DNA of 64,000 bases from Phaeacidiphilus oryzae TH49. GTDB lineage: Bacteria > Actinomycetota > Actinomycetes > Streptomycetales > Streptomycetaceae. A program made the position numbers and the translations under genes. The stretch's first letter is position 1, and every line of letters begins with the position of its first letter. Positions 50,445-59,375 of this stretch are shown here, one piece after another. The notes beneath the pieces were generated by a model that was not told the DNA's origin, ran no database searches, and saw only the letters and a list, made by a program, of their open reading frames with translations. The stretch is taken from NCBI RefSeq assembly GCF_000744815.1, contig NZ_JQMQ01000005.1, positions 5,413,801 to 5,477,800 of the forward strand, written 5' to 3'.

Positions 50445-50986
50445 CGCTCCTCCTCATCGTTCTGCGGGGGCAGTTCCCGATCGTCGTCGATGGTGTGGAC
50501 GGCGGCCTCCTCGGCGGGAGCGACGGCGCTGTCCACGCCGACGTCCTCGGCCGCCACGCCCTCCCCGGACTCCTCGGCGGCGCCCTGCCGGGGTGCCACG
50601 AGACGTCCGGTCCGCAGGTCGCCGACCTCGCGCCGCGGCGCGCGTGCGCCAGGTCGGCCGAGGTCCGCGTCGGCCTCGTAGTCGGCGGCGCCGGCGGACC
50701 GCTCGGGACCGGTGGGCTCGCCCGGTCCGCCCGCCCCCTCCTCGGGGACCTCCTCGGCCAGCCGCTGGTCCAGCGACTCCCCCTCCCGCTGCTCGGCCGC
50801 CGTCACCCCGTGGTGCTCGGCGCCGCGCGGCCGTTCGGGTGGCGAGTAGCCCTCCTCGATGGTCTGCTCGGCGCCGTGGGCGTCCAGGGTGTCCTCCTGG
50901 TCGAGCAGACCGGTGTCCTCCCGCTGCTCGGCCTCGCCGGGTTCCGGTTGATAGACCTCGTCGCCGTACGACTCGCCGTCGGTCAT
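50441..50986 (-). CDS. DUF5709-family acidic protein
   Basis: 181 residues, strongly acidic. The DUF5709 block GVTAAEQREGESLDQRLAEE near the middle is preceded by DTLDAHGAEQTIEEGYSPPE and followed by DYEADADLGRPGARAPRREV. No membrane segment. Function unknown; restricted to actinobacteria. ATG with a perfect AGGAGGTGA eight bases upstream. Divergent from the DUF1360-qcrB pair. Confidence 0.85.
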   Translation of the reverse strand: MTDGESYGDEVYQPEPGEAEQREDTGLLDQEDTLDAHGAEQTIEEGYSPPERPRGAEHHGVTAAEQREGESLDQRLAEEVPEEGAGGPGEPTGPERSAGAADYEADADLGRPGARAPRREVGDLRTGRLVAPRQGAAEESGEGVAAEDVGVDSAVAPAEEAAVHTIDDDRELPPQNDEEER

Positions 50987-51038
50987 CGCGATCACCTCCT
51001 CTCCTGCGGCTTCCCGGCCCACGCGTACCGAAGCGATC

Positions 51039-51063
51039 GTTTCCGTCCGGGCTGCCCGGGTAG
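51039..51063 (+). promoter_or_regulatory. SigB-type promoter candidate of DUF1360-qcrB
   Basis: GTTT (51039-51042), 15 bases, GGGTAG (51058-51063); the best match to the consensus in the window. Leader of about 30 bases with GGAGAAGG. Confidence 0.65.
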
Positions 51064-51099
51064 CCGCGATCGCGGTATCCCCGACGGAGAAGGTGGCCG

Positions 51100-51729
51100 A
51101 TGAACCGTCCGCAACCGCCCCGACCCGGCTCCGGCCCCGACGAGCCGGCATCCCAGTCCGCCGACGAGTCCGCCTCGGCGTCCGCCTCCGAGTCTGCGCC
51201 CGGCTCCGGCTCCGGGCGCGCCGGAGGGCTGCGCGAGGCCGTGCGGGAGACCGAGGAGGCCTACGCCGGCGACTCCGACCACCCGGTGACCGCGTACGCC
51301 GGGACGATGGGCGTCTACCTGGGGCTGGTCGGCGCCATGGCCGGCGCCGCCCGGCTGACCGGCCGCCGGCTGCCCGACCCGACGCCCTGGGACCTGCTGC
51401 TGGTCACCGGCGCCACCCACCGGCTCTCCCGGCTGGTCGCCAAGGACCCGGTGACCAGCCCGCTGCGGGCGCCCTTCACCCGCTTCCGCGGCACCTCGGG
51501 CCCGGCCGAGCTCAAGGAGGACGTCCGCGGGCGCGGCGCCCGGAAGGCCGTCGGCGAGCTGCTGAGCTGCCCGTTCTGCACCGGACTCTGGGCCTCCACC
51601 GGCTTCGTCGCCGGGCTGGTCTTCGCCCCCCGGGCGACCCGGCTGGCCGCCACCGCGCTCAGCGCGGCCGCCGCCTCCGACCTCCTCCACTTCGGTCGCT
51701 CCGGACTCCAGCAGGCGGCGGGGGAGTGA
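51100..51729 (+). CDS. DUF1360-domain membrane protein
   Basis: 209 residues. A 60-residue Ser/Asp/Glu/Pro-rich cytosolic start, then the DUF1360 domain: LLLVTGATHRLSRLVAKDPV, SPLRAPFTRFRG and the cysteine motif LLSCPFCTGLWASTGFVAGL within the last helices. The family is common in Firmicutes and actinobacteria; function unknown. Its TGA overlaps the qcrB ATG by one base (TGATG), indicating coupled translation with cytochrome b. Confidence 0.87.
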   Translation: MNRPQPPRPGSGPDEPASQSADESASASASESAPGSGSGRAGGLREAVRETEEAYAGDSDHPVTAYAGTMGVYLGLVGAMAGAARLTGRRLPDPTPWDLLLVTGATHRLSRLVAKDPVTSPLRAPFTRFRGTSGPAELKEDVRGRGARKAVGELLSCPFCTGLWASTGFVAGLVFAPRATRLAATALSAAAASDLLHFGRSGLQQAAGE

Positions 51730-53393
51730 TGTCCTGGCTCATCCCGCACCCGCTGGCCGACGCGAAGCGGCGGGCCGCGCGGCGCGCCCGCGGCGGAGCG
51801 CTCGCCCTGGACCGCCGGCTGCCGCTGATGGAGCTCGCCAAGGGCGGCCTCCGCAAGATCTTCCCCGACCACTGGTCCTACCTGCTGGGCGAGCTGGCCC
51901 TGTACAGCTTCGTGGTGCTGCTGGCCACCGGCGTCTGGCTGACCCTCTTCTTCCACCCCTCGATGAGCGAGACCGTCTACCACGGCAGCTACGCCCCGCT
52001 GCGCGGGGTGCGGATGTCCGAGGCCTACGACTCCACCCTCCACATCAGCTTCGACGTGCGCGGCGGGCTGCTGATCCGGCAGATCCACCACTGGGCCGCC
52101 GACCTCTTCGTGGCCGCGATCGGCGTCCACATGATGCGGATCTTCCTCACCGGGGCGTTCCGGCGACCGCGCGAGCTCAACTGGATGGTCGGGGTGACCC
52201 TCTTCCTCCTCGCGGTGCTGGAGGGGTTCTGCGGCTACTCGCTCCCCGACGACCTCCTCTCCGGCACGGGGCTGCGCACCGCCGAGGGGATCGTCCTCTC
52301 CATCCCGCTGGTCGGCACGTACCTGCAGTTCTTCCTCTTCGGCGGGGAGTTCCCCGGGGAGGCGATCGTGCCGCGGCTGTACGCCGCCCACATCCTGCTG
52401 CTGCCCGGGCTGCTGCTGGCGCTGGTCGGCGTCCACCTGATGCTGGTGGTGCGCCTCAAGCACACCCACTGGGCGGGACCGGGGCGGACCAACCGGAACG
52501 TGGTCGGCATCCCGATGTTCCCGCAGTTCGCGGCCCGCTCGACCGGGCTGGCCGCGATGACCGCCGGGGTGCTGGCGGTGCTCGGCGCGGTGGCCCAGAT
52601 CAACCCCATCTGGCTGTACGGCCCCTACCGGCCGGACCAGGCCTCCACCGACGCCCAACCCGACTGGTACGTGGGCTTCCTGGAGGGCGCGCTGCGGCTG
52701 ATGCCGGCGACCGAGACCCGGTTCCTGGGGCACACCGTGGTCTGGGACGTGCTGCTGCCCGCCGTCGTCCTGCCGATGGTCCTCTTCGCCGCGCTGTACG
52801 CCTACCCCTTCGTGGAGCGGAGACTGACCGGTGACCTCGCCGAGCACCATCTCAGCGAGCGCCCGCGGGACCGGCCCACCCGCACCGGCCTGGGCGTGGC
52901 CGGACTGACCTGGTACGTGGTGCTGCTGCTCGGCGGCGGCCAGGACGTCCTCGCGGACACCCTCCACGTCTCCGTGAACGCCCTCAACTGGACCCTGCGG
53001 ATCGCCTTCCTGGTCGCCCCGCCTCTCGCCTTCCTCCTCACCAAGCGGGCCTGCCGGGGCCTCCGGGCCTGGGAGGAGGAGCGTCTGACGGAGGGTGAGG
53101 AGACCGGCCGGGTACGGCAGAACGCCGCCGGCGGCTACGAGGAGGACCGGGAGCCGCTGCCGGAGGAGACCCGCCGGGTGGTGCTGGCCCGCCGCGCGGC
53201 GAGCGCCCTGCCCGCCCCGTCCGGGCCGGACCGGTCGGGGCTGGACCGGTCGGCGCTGGAGAGGGCGGCGCTGGAGAGGGTGCGGGACCCGGAGGACGCG
53301 GGCGTCGACCCGGATGCCGAGGGGAGCGCGGTCAGCGAGGCCGGCCGCCGGGCCCGCGCGCGGGCCGCCCTGGGCCGCTGGCTGGTGCGCTGA
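51729..53393 (+). CDS. qcrB: Cytochrome b subunit of a bc complex (extra QcrB)
   Basis: 554 residues with about nine helices. Heme ligands: QIHHWAADLFVAAIGVHMMR (helix 2) and RLYAAHILLLPGLLLALVGVH (helix 4). The Qo-site region reads NPIWLYGPYRPDQ, replacing the usual PEWY region with PDWYVGFLEG. The actinobacterial extension (about 440-554) is charged. In the housekeeping operon qcrB follows qcrC and qcrA; neither is present here, so it is an additional copy that must borrow partners or act alone. Faces ctaF-ctaD. Confidence 0.9.
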   Translation: MSWLIPHPLADAKRRAARRARGGALALDRRLPLMELAKGGLRKIFPDHWSYLLGELALYSFVVLLATGVWLTLFFHPSMSETVYHGSYAPLRGVRMSEAYDSTLHISFDVRGGLLIRQIHHWAADLFVAAIGVHMMRIFLTGAFRRPRELNWMVGVTLFLLAVLEGFCGYSLPDDLLSGTGLRTAEGIVLSIPLVGTYLQFFLFGGEFPGEAIVPRLYAAHILLLPGLLLALVGVHLMLVVRLKHTHWAGPGRTNRNVVGIPMFPQFAARSTGLAAMTAGVLAVLGAVAQINPIWLYGPYRPDQASTDAQPDWYVGFLEGALRLMPATETRFLGHTVVWDVLLPAVVLPMVLFAALYAYPFVERRLTGDLAEHHLSERPRDRPTRTGLGVAGLTWYVVLLLGGGQDVLADTLHVSVNALNWTLRIAFLVAPPLAFLLTKRACRGLRAWEEERLTEGEETGRVRQNAAGGYEEDREPLPEETRRVVLARRAASALPAPSGPDRSGLDRSALERAALERVRDPEDAGVDPDAEGSAVSEAGRRARARAALGRWLVR

Positions 53394-53406
53394 CGGCAGG
53401 TCAAAA

Positions 53407-53443
53407 GGACGCGGGCCGGCCCCCCTGGGCCGGGCCCGCGTCC
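53407..53443. terminator. Two-way hairpin terminator
   Basis: GGACGCGGGCCGGCCC (53407-) pairs with the complementary run ending GCCCGCGTCC at 53443, one bulge, short loop, preceded by TCAAAA. Serves qcrB and the convergent ctaF. Confidence 0.88.
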
Positions 53444-53450
53444 GGCGGCT

Positions 53451-53834
53451 TCAGCCGTTGTACTGGAAGACGAACCCCAGCACGCCCGCCACCACCACGC
53501 CGAGGCCGATCAGGAAGAGCCACAGCCCCAGGACCACGCCCAGGCAGAGCAGCGCGAACCCGGCCGCGGCCAGCACCGGGTAGACGCTGTGCGGGGGGAA
53601 GAACTCCAGGGGCCCGGCCGTCTCGGTGACCTCGGCGTCCGGGCGGTCCTGCGCCCGGCCGCCGCCCAGCCGGCGGTGCTGCATGTAGAAGAAGAAGGAG
53701 ATCAGCGCGGACATCAGGAAGCACAGCGCCAGCGCGGCCTTTCCGGCCGGCTCCTTGGCGAAGGCGTCGTAGATCCCGCCGGCGACCGCGAAGAAGATCG
53801 CCACCACGGCGAAGAGGCGGGCCTCCGTCCTCAC
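53451..53834 (-). CDS. ctaF: Cytochrome c oxidase subunit IV, actinobacterial type
   Basis: 127 residues, four helices: [20 protein letters not shown], then [29 protein letters not shown], and two C-terminal helices ending [10 protein letters not shown]. Matches CtaF of the actinobacterial aa3 oxidase. The GTG start overlaps the ctaD stop by four bases, with GGGAGGTGA upstream inside ctaD. Confidence 0.88.
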   Translation of the reverse strand: MRTEARLFAVVAIFFAVAGGIYDAFAKEPAGKAALALCFLMSALISFFFYMQHRRLGGGRAQDRPDAEVTETAGPLEFFPPHSVYPVLAAAGFALLCLGVVLGLWLFLIGLGVVVAGVLGFVFQYNG

Positions 53835-55570
53835 CTCCGCTCACCTCCCTCGGGCAGCTCCGCGGGTTCCGGGGACTCCGCGGGCTCCGCGCGCTCCACG
53901 GGAAGCTCCTCGGGGAGTTCCTCCGGTGGCCTGCGGCCGCGCTCGTCCCCCTCGCCCTCGGAGACGCCCGGATAGACCCCGGGCGCGCTGATCTCCGGAT
54001 GGTGGAGGTCGAAGGCCGGCGAGTCGGAGCGGATCCGCGGCAGCGCCTCGAAGTTGTGCCGGGGCGGCGGGCAGGAGGTCGCCCACTCCAGCGAGCGCCC
54101 CCATCCCCACGGGTCCGCCTCCTCGACCCGCCGGCCGTAGCGGGAGGTCTTCCAGATGTTGTAGAGGAACGGCAGCGTGGACAGGCCCAGCAGGAACGAG
54201 CCGATCGAGGAGACGGTGTTGAGGGTGGTGAACCCGTCCGTCGCCAGATAGTCCGCGTACCGCCGGGGCATCCCCTCGGCGCCCAGCCAGTGCTGCACCA
54301 GGAAGGTGGTCTGGAAGCCGACGAAGAGCGTCCAGAAGTGGATCCGGGCGAGCCGTTCGTCCAGCATCCGGCCGGTGAACTTGGGCCACCAGAAGTAGAA
54401 CCCGGCGAAGGTGGCGAAGGCGACCGTCCCGAAGAGGACGTAGTGGAGGTGGGCCACGACGAAGTAACTGTCCGTCACATGGAAGTCGATCGGCGGCGAG
54501 GCGAGGAGCACCCCGCTGAGGCCGCCGAAGAGGAAGGTCACCAGGAAGCCGATGCAGAACAGCATCGGCGACTCGAAGCTCAGCGAGCCCTGCCACATGG
54601 TGCCGATCCAGTTGAAGAACTTCACCCCGGTCGGCACCGCGATCAGGAAGGACATCAGCGAGAAGAAGGGCAGCAGCACCGCCCCCGTCGCGAACATGTG
54701 GTGCGCCCACACCACCGCCGACAGTCCGGTGATGGCGATGGTCGCGGCCACCAGCCCGGAGTAGCCGAAGATCGGCTTGCGGCTGAACACCGGGATGATC
54801 TCCGAGACGATGCCGAAGAACGGCAGCGCCACGATGTAGACCTCTGGATGCCCGAAGAACCAGAAGAGGTGCTGCCAGAGCAGCGCGCCCCCGTTCTGCG
54901 CCTCGAACACCATGGCCCCGAACCGCCGGTCGGCCTCCAGCACCAGCAGGGCGGCGGTGAGCACCGGGAAGGCGAAGAGGATCAGGATCGAGGTGAACAG
55001 GGTGTTCCAGGTGAAGATCGGCATCCGGAACATGGTCATCCCGGGAGCCCGCAGGCAGGCGATGGTGGTGATGAAGTTGACCGCCCCCAGGATGCTGCTC
55101 AGCCCGGCCACCACCAGGCCCATCGCCCAGAGGTCGCCGCCGGTGCCGGGGGAGTGCTCGGCCCCGTTGAGCGGCGCGTACGCGAACCAGCCGAAGCCGG
55201 CCGCCCCGCCGCGGGTGAGGAAGCCGCTCAGCACCATCAGCCCGCCGAAGAGGAACACCCAGTAGGTGAAGGCGTTCAGCCGCGGGAAGGCCACGTCGGG
55301 GGCGCCGATCTGCAGCGGCATGATCCAGTTGGCGAAACCGGTGAAGGTCGGGGTGGCGAAGAGCAGCAGCATGATCGTGCCGTGCATGGTGAACAGCTGG
55401 TTGTACTGCTCGTCGCTGAAGAGCTGGAGGCCCGGCCGGGCCAGCTCGGCGCGCATCAGCAGCGCCAGCACGCCACCGACCAGGAAGAAGCCGAAGGACG
55501 TGGTCAGGTACAGACTGCCGATCACCTTGTGGTCGGTGGTGGTCAGCATCCGGATCATTCGTACGCTCAA
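53831..55570 (-). CDS. ctaD: Cytochrome c oxidase subunit I (extra CtaD)
   Basis: 579 residues, 12 helices. All metal ligands are present: heme a His in TMHGTIML, CuB/tyrosine pair in [13 protein letters not shown], CuB histidines in WAHHMFATG, and the two heme histidines in [10 protein letters not shown]. About 75 residues beyond the last helix are Pro/Glu/Arg-rich. A TTG start with GGAGG six bases upstream is preferred; an ATG four codons in is possible. CtaC and CtaE are missing nearby, so this is a second subunit I that must share or exchange partners. GTGT-N15-GGGTAG upstream. Confidence 0.93.
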   Translation of the reverse strand: MSVRMIRMLTTTDHKVIGSLYLTTSFGFFLVGGVLALLMRAELARPGLQLFSDEQYNQLFTMHGTIMLLLFATPTFTGFANWIMPLQIGAPDVAFPRLNAFTYWVFLFGGLMVLSGFLTRGGAAGFGWFAYAPLNGAEHSPGTGGDLWAMGLVVAGLSSILGAVNFITTIACLRAPGMTMFRMPIFTWNTLFTSILILFAFPVLTAALLVLEADRRFGAMVFEAQNGGALLWQHLFWFFGHPEVYIVALPFFGIVSEIIPVFSRKPIFGYSGLVAATIAITGLSAVVWAHHMFATGAVLLPFFSLMSFLIAVPTGVKFFNWIGTMWQGSLSFESPMLFCIGFLVTFLFGGLSGVLLASPPIDFHVTDSYFVVAHLHYVLFGTVAFATFAGFYFWWPKFTGRMLDERLARIHFWTLFVGFQTTFLVQHWLGAEGMPRRYADYLATDGFTTLNTVSSIGSFLLGLSTLPFLYNIWKTSRYGRRVEEADPWGWGRSLEWATSCPPPRHNFEALPRIRSDSPAFDLHHPEISAPGVYPGVSEGEGDERGRRPPEELPEELPVERAEPAESPEPAELPEGGERR

Positions 55571-55645
55571 CCCGCGCCTCCAGCAGGACCATTGAGAACA
55601 CCGGTCACTGGACCGGGGGCGCCCGGCAGCCGGCGCGCCGGGCGG

Positions 55646-55670
55646 CTACCCGGCCCGGCGGGAATCACAC
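55646..55670 (-). promoter_or_regulatory. SigB-type promoter candidate of ctaD-ctaF
   Basis: On the minus strand GTGT (complement of 55667-55670), 15 bases, GGGTAG (complement of 55646-55651), identical in both boxes to the mrp element. Leader of about 70 bases. Confidence 0.6.
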
Positions 55671-55746
55671 GGTTCACTTTTCCCACGACTCGCTTCTCAC
55701 GCCCGGCCTCGCCGGCGGCCTGGGCTTCGCCGGCGGCCTGGCCTCG

Positions 55747-56691
55747 TCAGCGGAACCGCCACAGCCACGGCACCCGCGAGGGCGCGCGCTTGGCCGCCTC
55801 GCGGCCGAAGTCCCCGGACGCCTCGGCCAGCCGGGCCGGACCGGGCCGCCACAGGTTCCCGGTCAGCGCGGACGGCGGCACCGCCTCGTCGTCCACCTGC
55901 TGCGAGTCGTAGCCGGTGCGCGCCAGATAGCGGTCCAGCAGGCCCGGTGCCACCGCGTTGGCCACCAGGGTCGCCACCGTGCTGGCGCCCACCCAGTACT
56001 CCCGCCGTCCCGGGTGGAGGATCGCCGTCTCCACCGCCTTGGCGGCCAGCTCGGGCGGATACACCGGCGGCACCGGCCGCGCCCGGTGCGGCAGCCGGGT
56101 GAGCACCCAGCGGAACTGCGGGGTGTCCACGGCGGGCAGCTGCACCATGGTGGTCCGCACCCGCGAGCCGCTGTGCAGCAGCTCGCAGCGCACCGCCTCG
56201 TTCCAGCCCTGGATCGCGTGCTTCGCTCCGCTGTAGACGCTCTGCAGGGGGATCCCGCGGTACGCGATCGCCGAGCCGACCTGCACCACCACGCCGCGGT
56301 CCCGGGGCACCATCCGCCGCAGCGCGGCCCGGGTGCCGTTGACGTACCCCAGGTACGTCACCTCGGTCACCCGCCGGAACTCGGCCGGGGCGATCTGCTG
56401 GAAGGGGGCGAAGACCGTGGCGAAGGCGTCGTTCACCCACACGTCGATCGGGCCCAGCTCGTTCTCGACCCGCTCGGCGACCTTCTCCACCGCGTCCGCG
56501 TCGGCGACGTCGGCGGGCAGGGGCAGCGCCTCCGCGGCGCCCAGCGACCGCGCCTCGCGGGCGGCCTCCTCCAGCGCCTCCTCCCCGCGGGCGACCAGCC
56601 CCAGCCGCGCCCCGCGCGCCGCCAGCCGCCGCACCACGGCCCGGCCGACTCCCGCACTGGCGCCCGTGACCACCATGGTCGGCTCAGCCAC
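55747..56691 (-). CDS. Short-chain dehydrogenase/reductase with C-terminal extension
   Basis: 314 residues. Rossmann loop VTGASAGVGRAVVRRLAARG near residue 9, NDAF in place of NNAG, catalytic Ser/Tyr/Lys in VGSAIAYRGIPLQSVYSGAK (Y-S-G-A-K), and about 70 extra residues at the end (DRYLARTGYDSQQVDDEAVP), typical of a streptomycete stress SDR subfamily. Substrate unknown. GTG start at 56691 with GGGAGG nine bases upstream; longer starts rejected. GTTC-N15-CGGTAG upstream. Confidence 0.88.
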   Translation of the reverse strand: MAEPTMVVTGASAGVGRAVVRRLAARGARLGLVARGEEALEEAAREARSLGAAEALPLPADVADADAVEKVAERVENELGPIDVWVNDAFATVFAPFQQIAPAEFRRVTEVTYLGYVNGTRAALRRMVPRDRGVVVQVGSAIAYRGIPLQSVYSGAKHAIQGWNEAVRCELLHSGSRVRTTMVQLPAVDTPQFRWVLTRLPHRARPVPPVYPPELAAKAVETAILHPGRREYWVGASTVATLVANAVAPGLLDRYLARTGYDSQQVDDEAVPPSALTGNLWRPGPARLAEASGDFGREAAKRAPSRVPWLWRFR

Positions 56692-56761
56692 GACCGACAC
56701 CTCCCAGCGACTCGACAACCACCGACGGGGCGGGCAAGGGCGCCGCCCGCCGCTGGTGCGC

Positions 56762-56786
56762 CTACCGCGAGAGGCCGCCCCCGAAC
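56762..56786 (-). promoter_or_regulatory. SigB-type promoter candidate: SDR gene
   Basis: On the minus strand GTTC (complement of 56783-56786), 15 bases, CGGTAG (complement of 56762-56767). Leader of about 65 bases. Confidence 0.45.
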
Positions 56787-56917
56787 CCTCCCCTCGCGCA
56801 TCCGGGTGATTCCAGGACGCCGGTTCGGCGCGGACGGCATGCGGCGCGGGTGATCGGGCAGACGAGCGCAACGGCAGACCCGCCGCCTCTCAGCCCCCGC
56901 AGCAGCCGCAGTACCCG

Positions 56918-56957
56918 CAGCACCCCTCAGCACCCCTCAGCACCCCTCAGCACCCGA
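56918..56957. repeat. Ten-base tandem repeats before the 56977 gene
   Basis: CAGCACCCCT three times exactly (56918, 56928, 56938), then CAGCACCCGA. It lies where the leader of the following gene would be, ending 19 bases before its ATG. Confidence 0.9.
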
Positions 56958-56976
56958 CGAAAGCCGGACCGCAGTC

Positions 56977-57690
56977 ATGACCCCTGATCAGAACTTCGGC
57001 GACGGCGCCCACCGGGCGGACGCGTACTCCCCGGACACCGCCGCCCGCATCATGCTCCGCCCGGTGGCCAGCAGCCTGCCGCTGGGCTTCCTCGCCTTCG
57101 GCGTGGCCAGCACCCTCCTCACCTGCCTCCAACTGCACTGGGTGGAGGTCGGCAGCTCCCACCAACTCGCCCTGCTGGCCCTGGTGTTCGCGGTGCCCCT
57201 GGAACTGCTCGCCGCCGTCTTCGCGTTCTTGGCCAGGGACGCGGGCGCGGCCTGCGCCCTGAGCGTCTTCGCCGGCGTCTGGGCGGGCACCTCACTGCTG
57301 CTGGCCACCGGCACCCCGGGGAAGCCGTCGCCGGTGATGGCGGTCTTCCTGCTGACGATGGTGCCGGTGATGCTGCTGCTCTTCGTCGCCGCCTTGCAGG
57401 GCAAGCCGCTCTTCGCCGCGCTGCTGCTGCTCGGCGCCGTCCGCTTCGTCCTCACCGGCGCCTACGAGGCGGGCGCACCGGCCGCCGTGCAGACCGTGGC
57501 CGGCTGGTTCGGGGTGGCCCTCGGGGTCTTCGCCCTCTACGGCGGGCTGGCGCTGATCCTGGAGGACGGCGCCTCCCGTACGGTGCTCCCGCTCGGCCGC
57601 CGCGGCCACGCCCGCACCTCGCTCCAGGGCCGCCTCAGCGACCAGCTCCGCGACACCGCCCGCGAGGCCGGCGTCCGCCGCCAGCTGTGA
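56977..57690 (+). CDS. Six-helix membrane protein, GPR1/FUN34/YaaH-like
   Basis: 237 residues. Six hydrophobic helices after a polar start; the first reads RPVASSLPLGFLAFGVASTL, resembling the NPAPLGL-AF helix of acetate transporters but without the exact motif. FELL-type and gate residues cannot be confirmed. The C-terminus is basic (RTSLQGRLSDQLRDTAREAG). Probably a distant relative of the 5696 transporter, perhaps for a weak acid. ATG at 56977 has no clear ribosome binding site and follows the decamer repeats. Confidence 0.7.
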   Translation: MTPDQNFGDGAHRADAYSPDTAARIMLRPVASSLPLGFLAFGVASTLLTCLQLHWVEVGSSHQLALLALVFAVPLELLAAVFAFLARDAGAACALSVFAGVWAGTSLLLATGTPGKPSPVMAVFLLTMVPVMLLLFVAALQGKPLFAALLLLGAVRFVLTGAYEAGAPAAVQTVAGWFGVALGVFALYGGLALILEDGASRTVLPLGRRGHARTSLQGRLSDQLRDTAREAGVRRQL

Positions 57691-57860
57691 ACCGGCGCTG
57701 ACCGCTCACCCACCGCTTCGGGACTGCCCCTGGCCGGGGTGGCCGGGGCGCCCGGGGACCGGCATGAGATCCTCTCCGAGTCGACTTATGGGTTCGTCAA
57801 CCCCGGCTTATGCCCCGAAGGCGCCGGGTGGGGCGGGCCCGCCGGAATCGGAGCCCTCGC

Positions 57861-59264
57861 ATGCCATCCAATGTGCCGTCCTCGTCCACCGCCGCAGACG
57901 CCGGGGCGAGGGCCGAGGCGGCCGGGACGACCCTTGAGCGGAGCCTGTCGCTCCGCGATCTGATCGTCTACGGCCTGCTGTTCATCGGGCCGACCGCGCC
58001 GATGGGCGTCTACGGCGTGCTGGACGCCAAGAGCGGCGGGGTAAGCCCGCTGGTCTTCGTCGTCGCGACCGTAGCCATGGGGTTCACTGCCTGGTCCTAC
58101 GCCCGGATGTCGGCGAGCGTGCCGCGCGCGGGCTCGGTCTTCGCCTACGCGACCGCGGGACTCGGCCGCACCCCCGGCTTCATAGCCGGCTGGATGGTCG
58201 GCCTGGACTACCTCTTCATCCCCAGCCTGGCCGCCCTCTTCACCGGGGTGGCCACCCACGCCCTGCTGCCCGGCCTGCCCATGTGGCTGGCGTCCGGCGG
58301 CGCGGTCGTCGTCATCACCGTGCTCAATCTGGCCGGGGTGCGGATCGCCGCGCGGGTCGGCATGCTGATGCTCGCCGTGGAGATCGTGATCCTGGCGATG
58401 TTCACCGTGGCCGCGATCGTCGTCCTGGTGCACGACGGGCCAGCGCGGCCCTGGCTCTCGCCGTTCACCGGCGTCAACGGCTTCTCCGTGACGGCCGTGG
58501 TCGGCGCGGTCTCGGTGGCGGTGCTCTCCTTCCTGGGCTTCGACGCGATCGCCGGCTTCGCCGAGGAGAACACCGGGTCCAGCCGGCAGGTGGGGCGGGC
58601 GCTGATCTTCTGCCTGGTGCTGGCCGGCGTGCTGTTCGTGGTGCAGACCTACCTCGGCAGCCTGCTCACCACCGCAACCCCGGCGCAGCTGGCCGCCCAC
58701 CCGGCGGACCAGGGCTCCGCCTTCTACACCATGCTCCAGCACGCCATCTCCGGCTGGTTCGGCACCACCGTGACCACCGTCCGGGCGATCGGGCCGATCT
58801 TCTCCGCGCTGGTGGGGCAGGCCGCGGTGAGCCGGCTGATGCTCGGTATGGCCCGCGACGGCCACCTGCCGCGGGTGCTGGCCACGGTGAACCCGCGTAC
58901 CCGGACGCCGCTGGCGGCGACGCTGGTCGCGGCGGTCCTCACCGCGATCATCTCGGTCTCCGCCTCCCTCCGCGCGGACGGGCTCGACCTTCTCTCCTCC
59001 CTGGTCACCGTGGGCGCGCTGACCGCCTTCGTGTTCCTCCACGCCTCCGTGGTCGGCTACTTCGGGGTGCGCCGGCAGGGCTCGGGGCGCGGGGTGGCGG
59101 ACTTCGCCGTGCCGGTGGTCGGGGCGGCCATCATCATCGCGGTGCTGGTCGAGGCCAGCCGGCTGGCGCTGGCCGTCGCGGGGGTCTGGCTGGTGATCGG
59201 CCTGCTGGTCCACCTGGCAGGCTCGCTCCGCGGCCGCCGCCGCGCGCCGGGATCGGTTGGCTGA
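57861..59264 (+). CDS. APC-family amino acid permease
   Basis: 467 residues, 12 helices. Helix 1 has the unwound substrate site LLFIGPTAPMGVYGVLDA, and helix 6 FLGFDAIAGFAEENTGSSRQ, the APC 'FxGFDxxxxxAEE' signature. Imports an amino acid or amine with protons; closest in look to the AAT/putrescine-type permeases of actinomycetes. ATG at 57861 with GGAG eight bases upstream; the longer frame to 57810 is rejected. Confidence 0.88.
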   Translation: MPSNVPSSSTAADAGARAEAAGTTLERSLSLRDLIVYGLLFIGPTAPMGVYGVLDAKSGGVSPLVFVVATVAMGFTAWSYARMSASVPRAGSVFAYATAGLGRTPGFIAGWMVGLDYLFIPSLAALFTGVATHALLPGLPMWLASGGAVVVITVLNLAGVRIAARVGMLMLAVEIVILAMFTVAAIVVLVHDGPARPWLSPFTGVNGFSVTAVVGAVSVAVLSFLGFDAIAGFAEENTGSSRQVGRALIFCLVLAGVLFVVQTYLGSLLTTATPAQLAAHPADQGSAFYTMLQHAISGWFGTTVTTVRAIGPIFSALVGQAAVSRLMLGMARDGHLPRVLATVNPRTRTPLAATLVAAVLTAIISVSASLRADGLDLLSSLVTVGALTAFVFLHASVVGYFGVRRQGSGRGVADFAVPVVGAAIIIAVLVEASRLALAVAGVWLVIGLLVHLAGSLRGRRRAPGSVG

Positions 59265-59324
59265 CCCTGGGGCGGTCGGCAAGTCGTCCGCTCGCGATGA
59301 TGTCGACCGTTTCGGCCTGCGGTG

Positions 59325-59349
59325 AGGTGAGCGCGGCATGCGCTCACCT
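59325..59349. terminator. Hairpin between APC permease and DUF4328 gene
   Basis: AGGTGAGCGC (59325-59334) pairs perfectly with GCGCTCACCT (59340-59349), five-base loop. CGGTTGCCT is then repeated in tandem (about 59359-59376), running into the DUF4328 stop. Confidence 0.78.
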
Positions 59350-59375
59350 TCGCTGCCTCGGTTGCCTCGGTTGCC

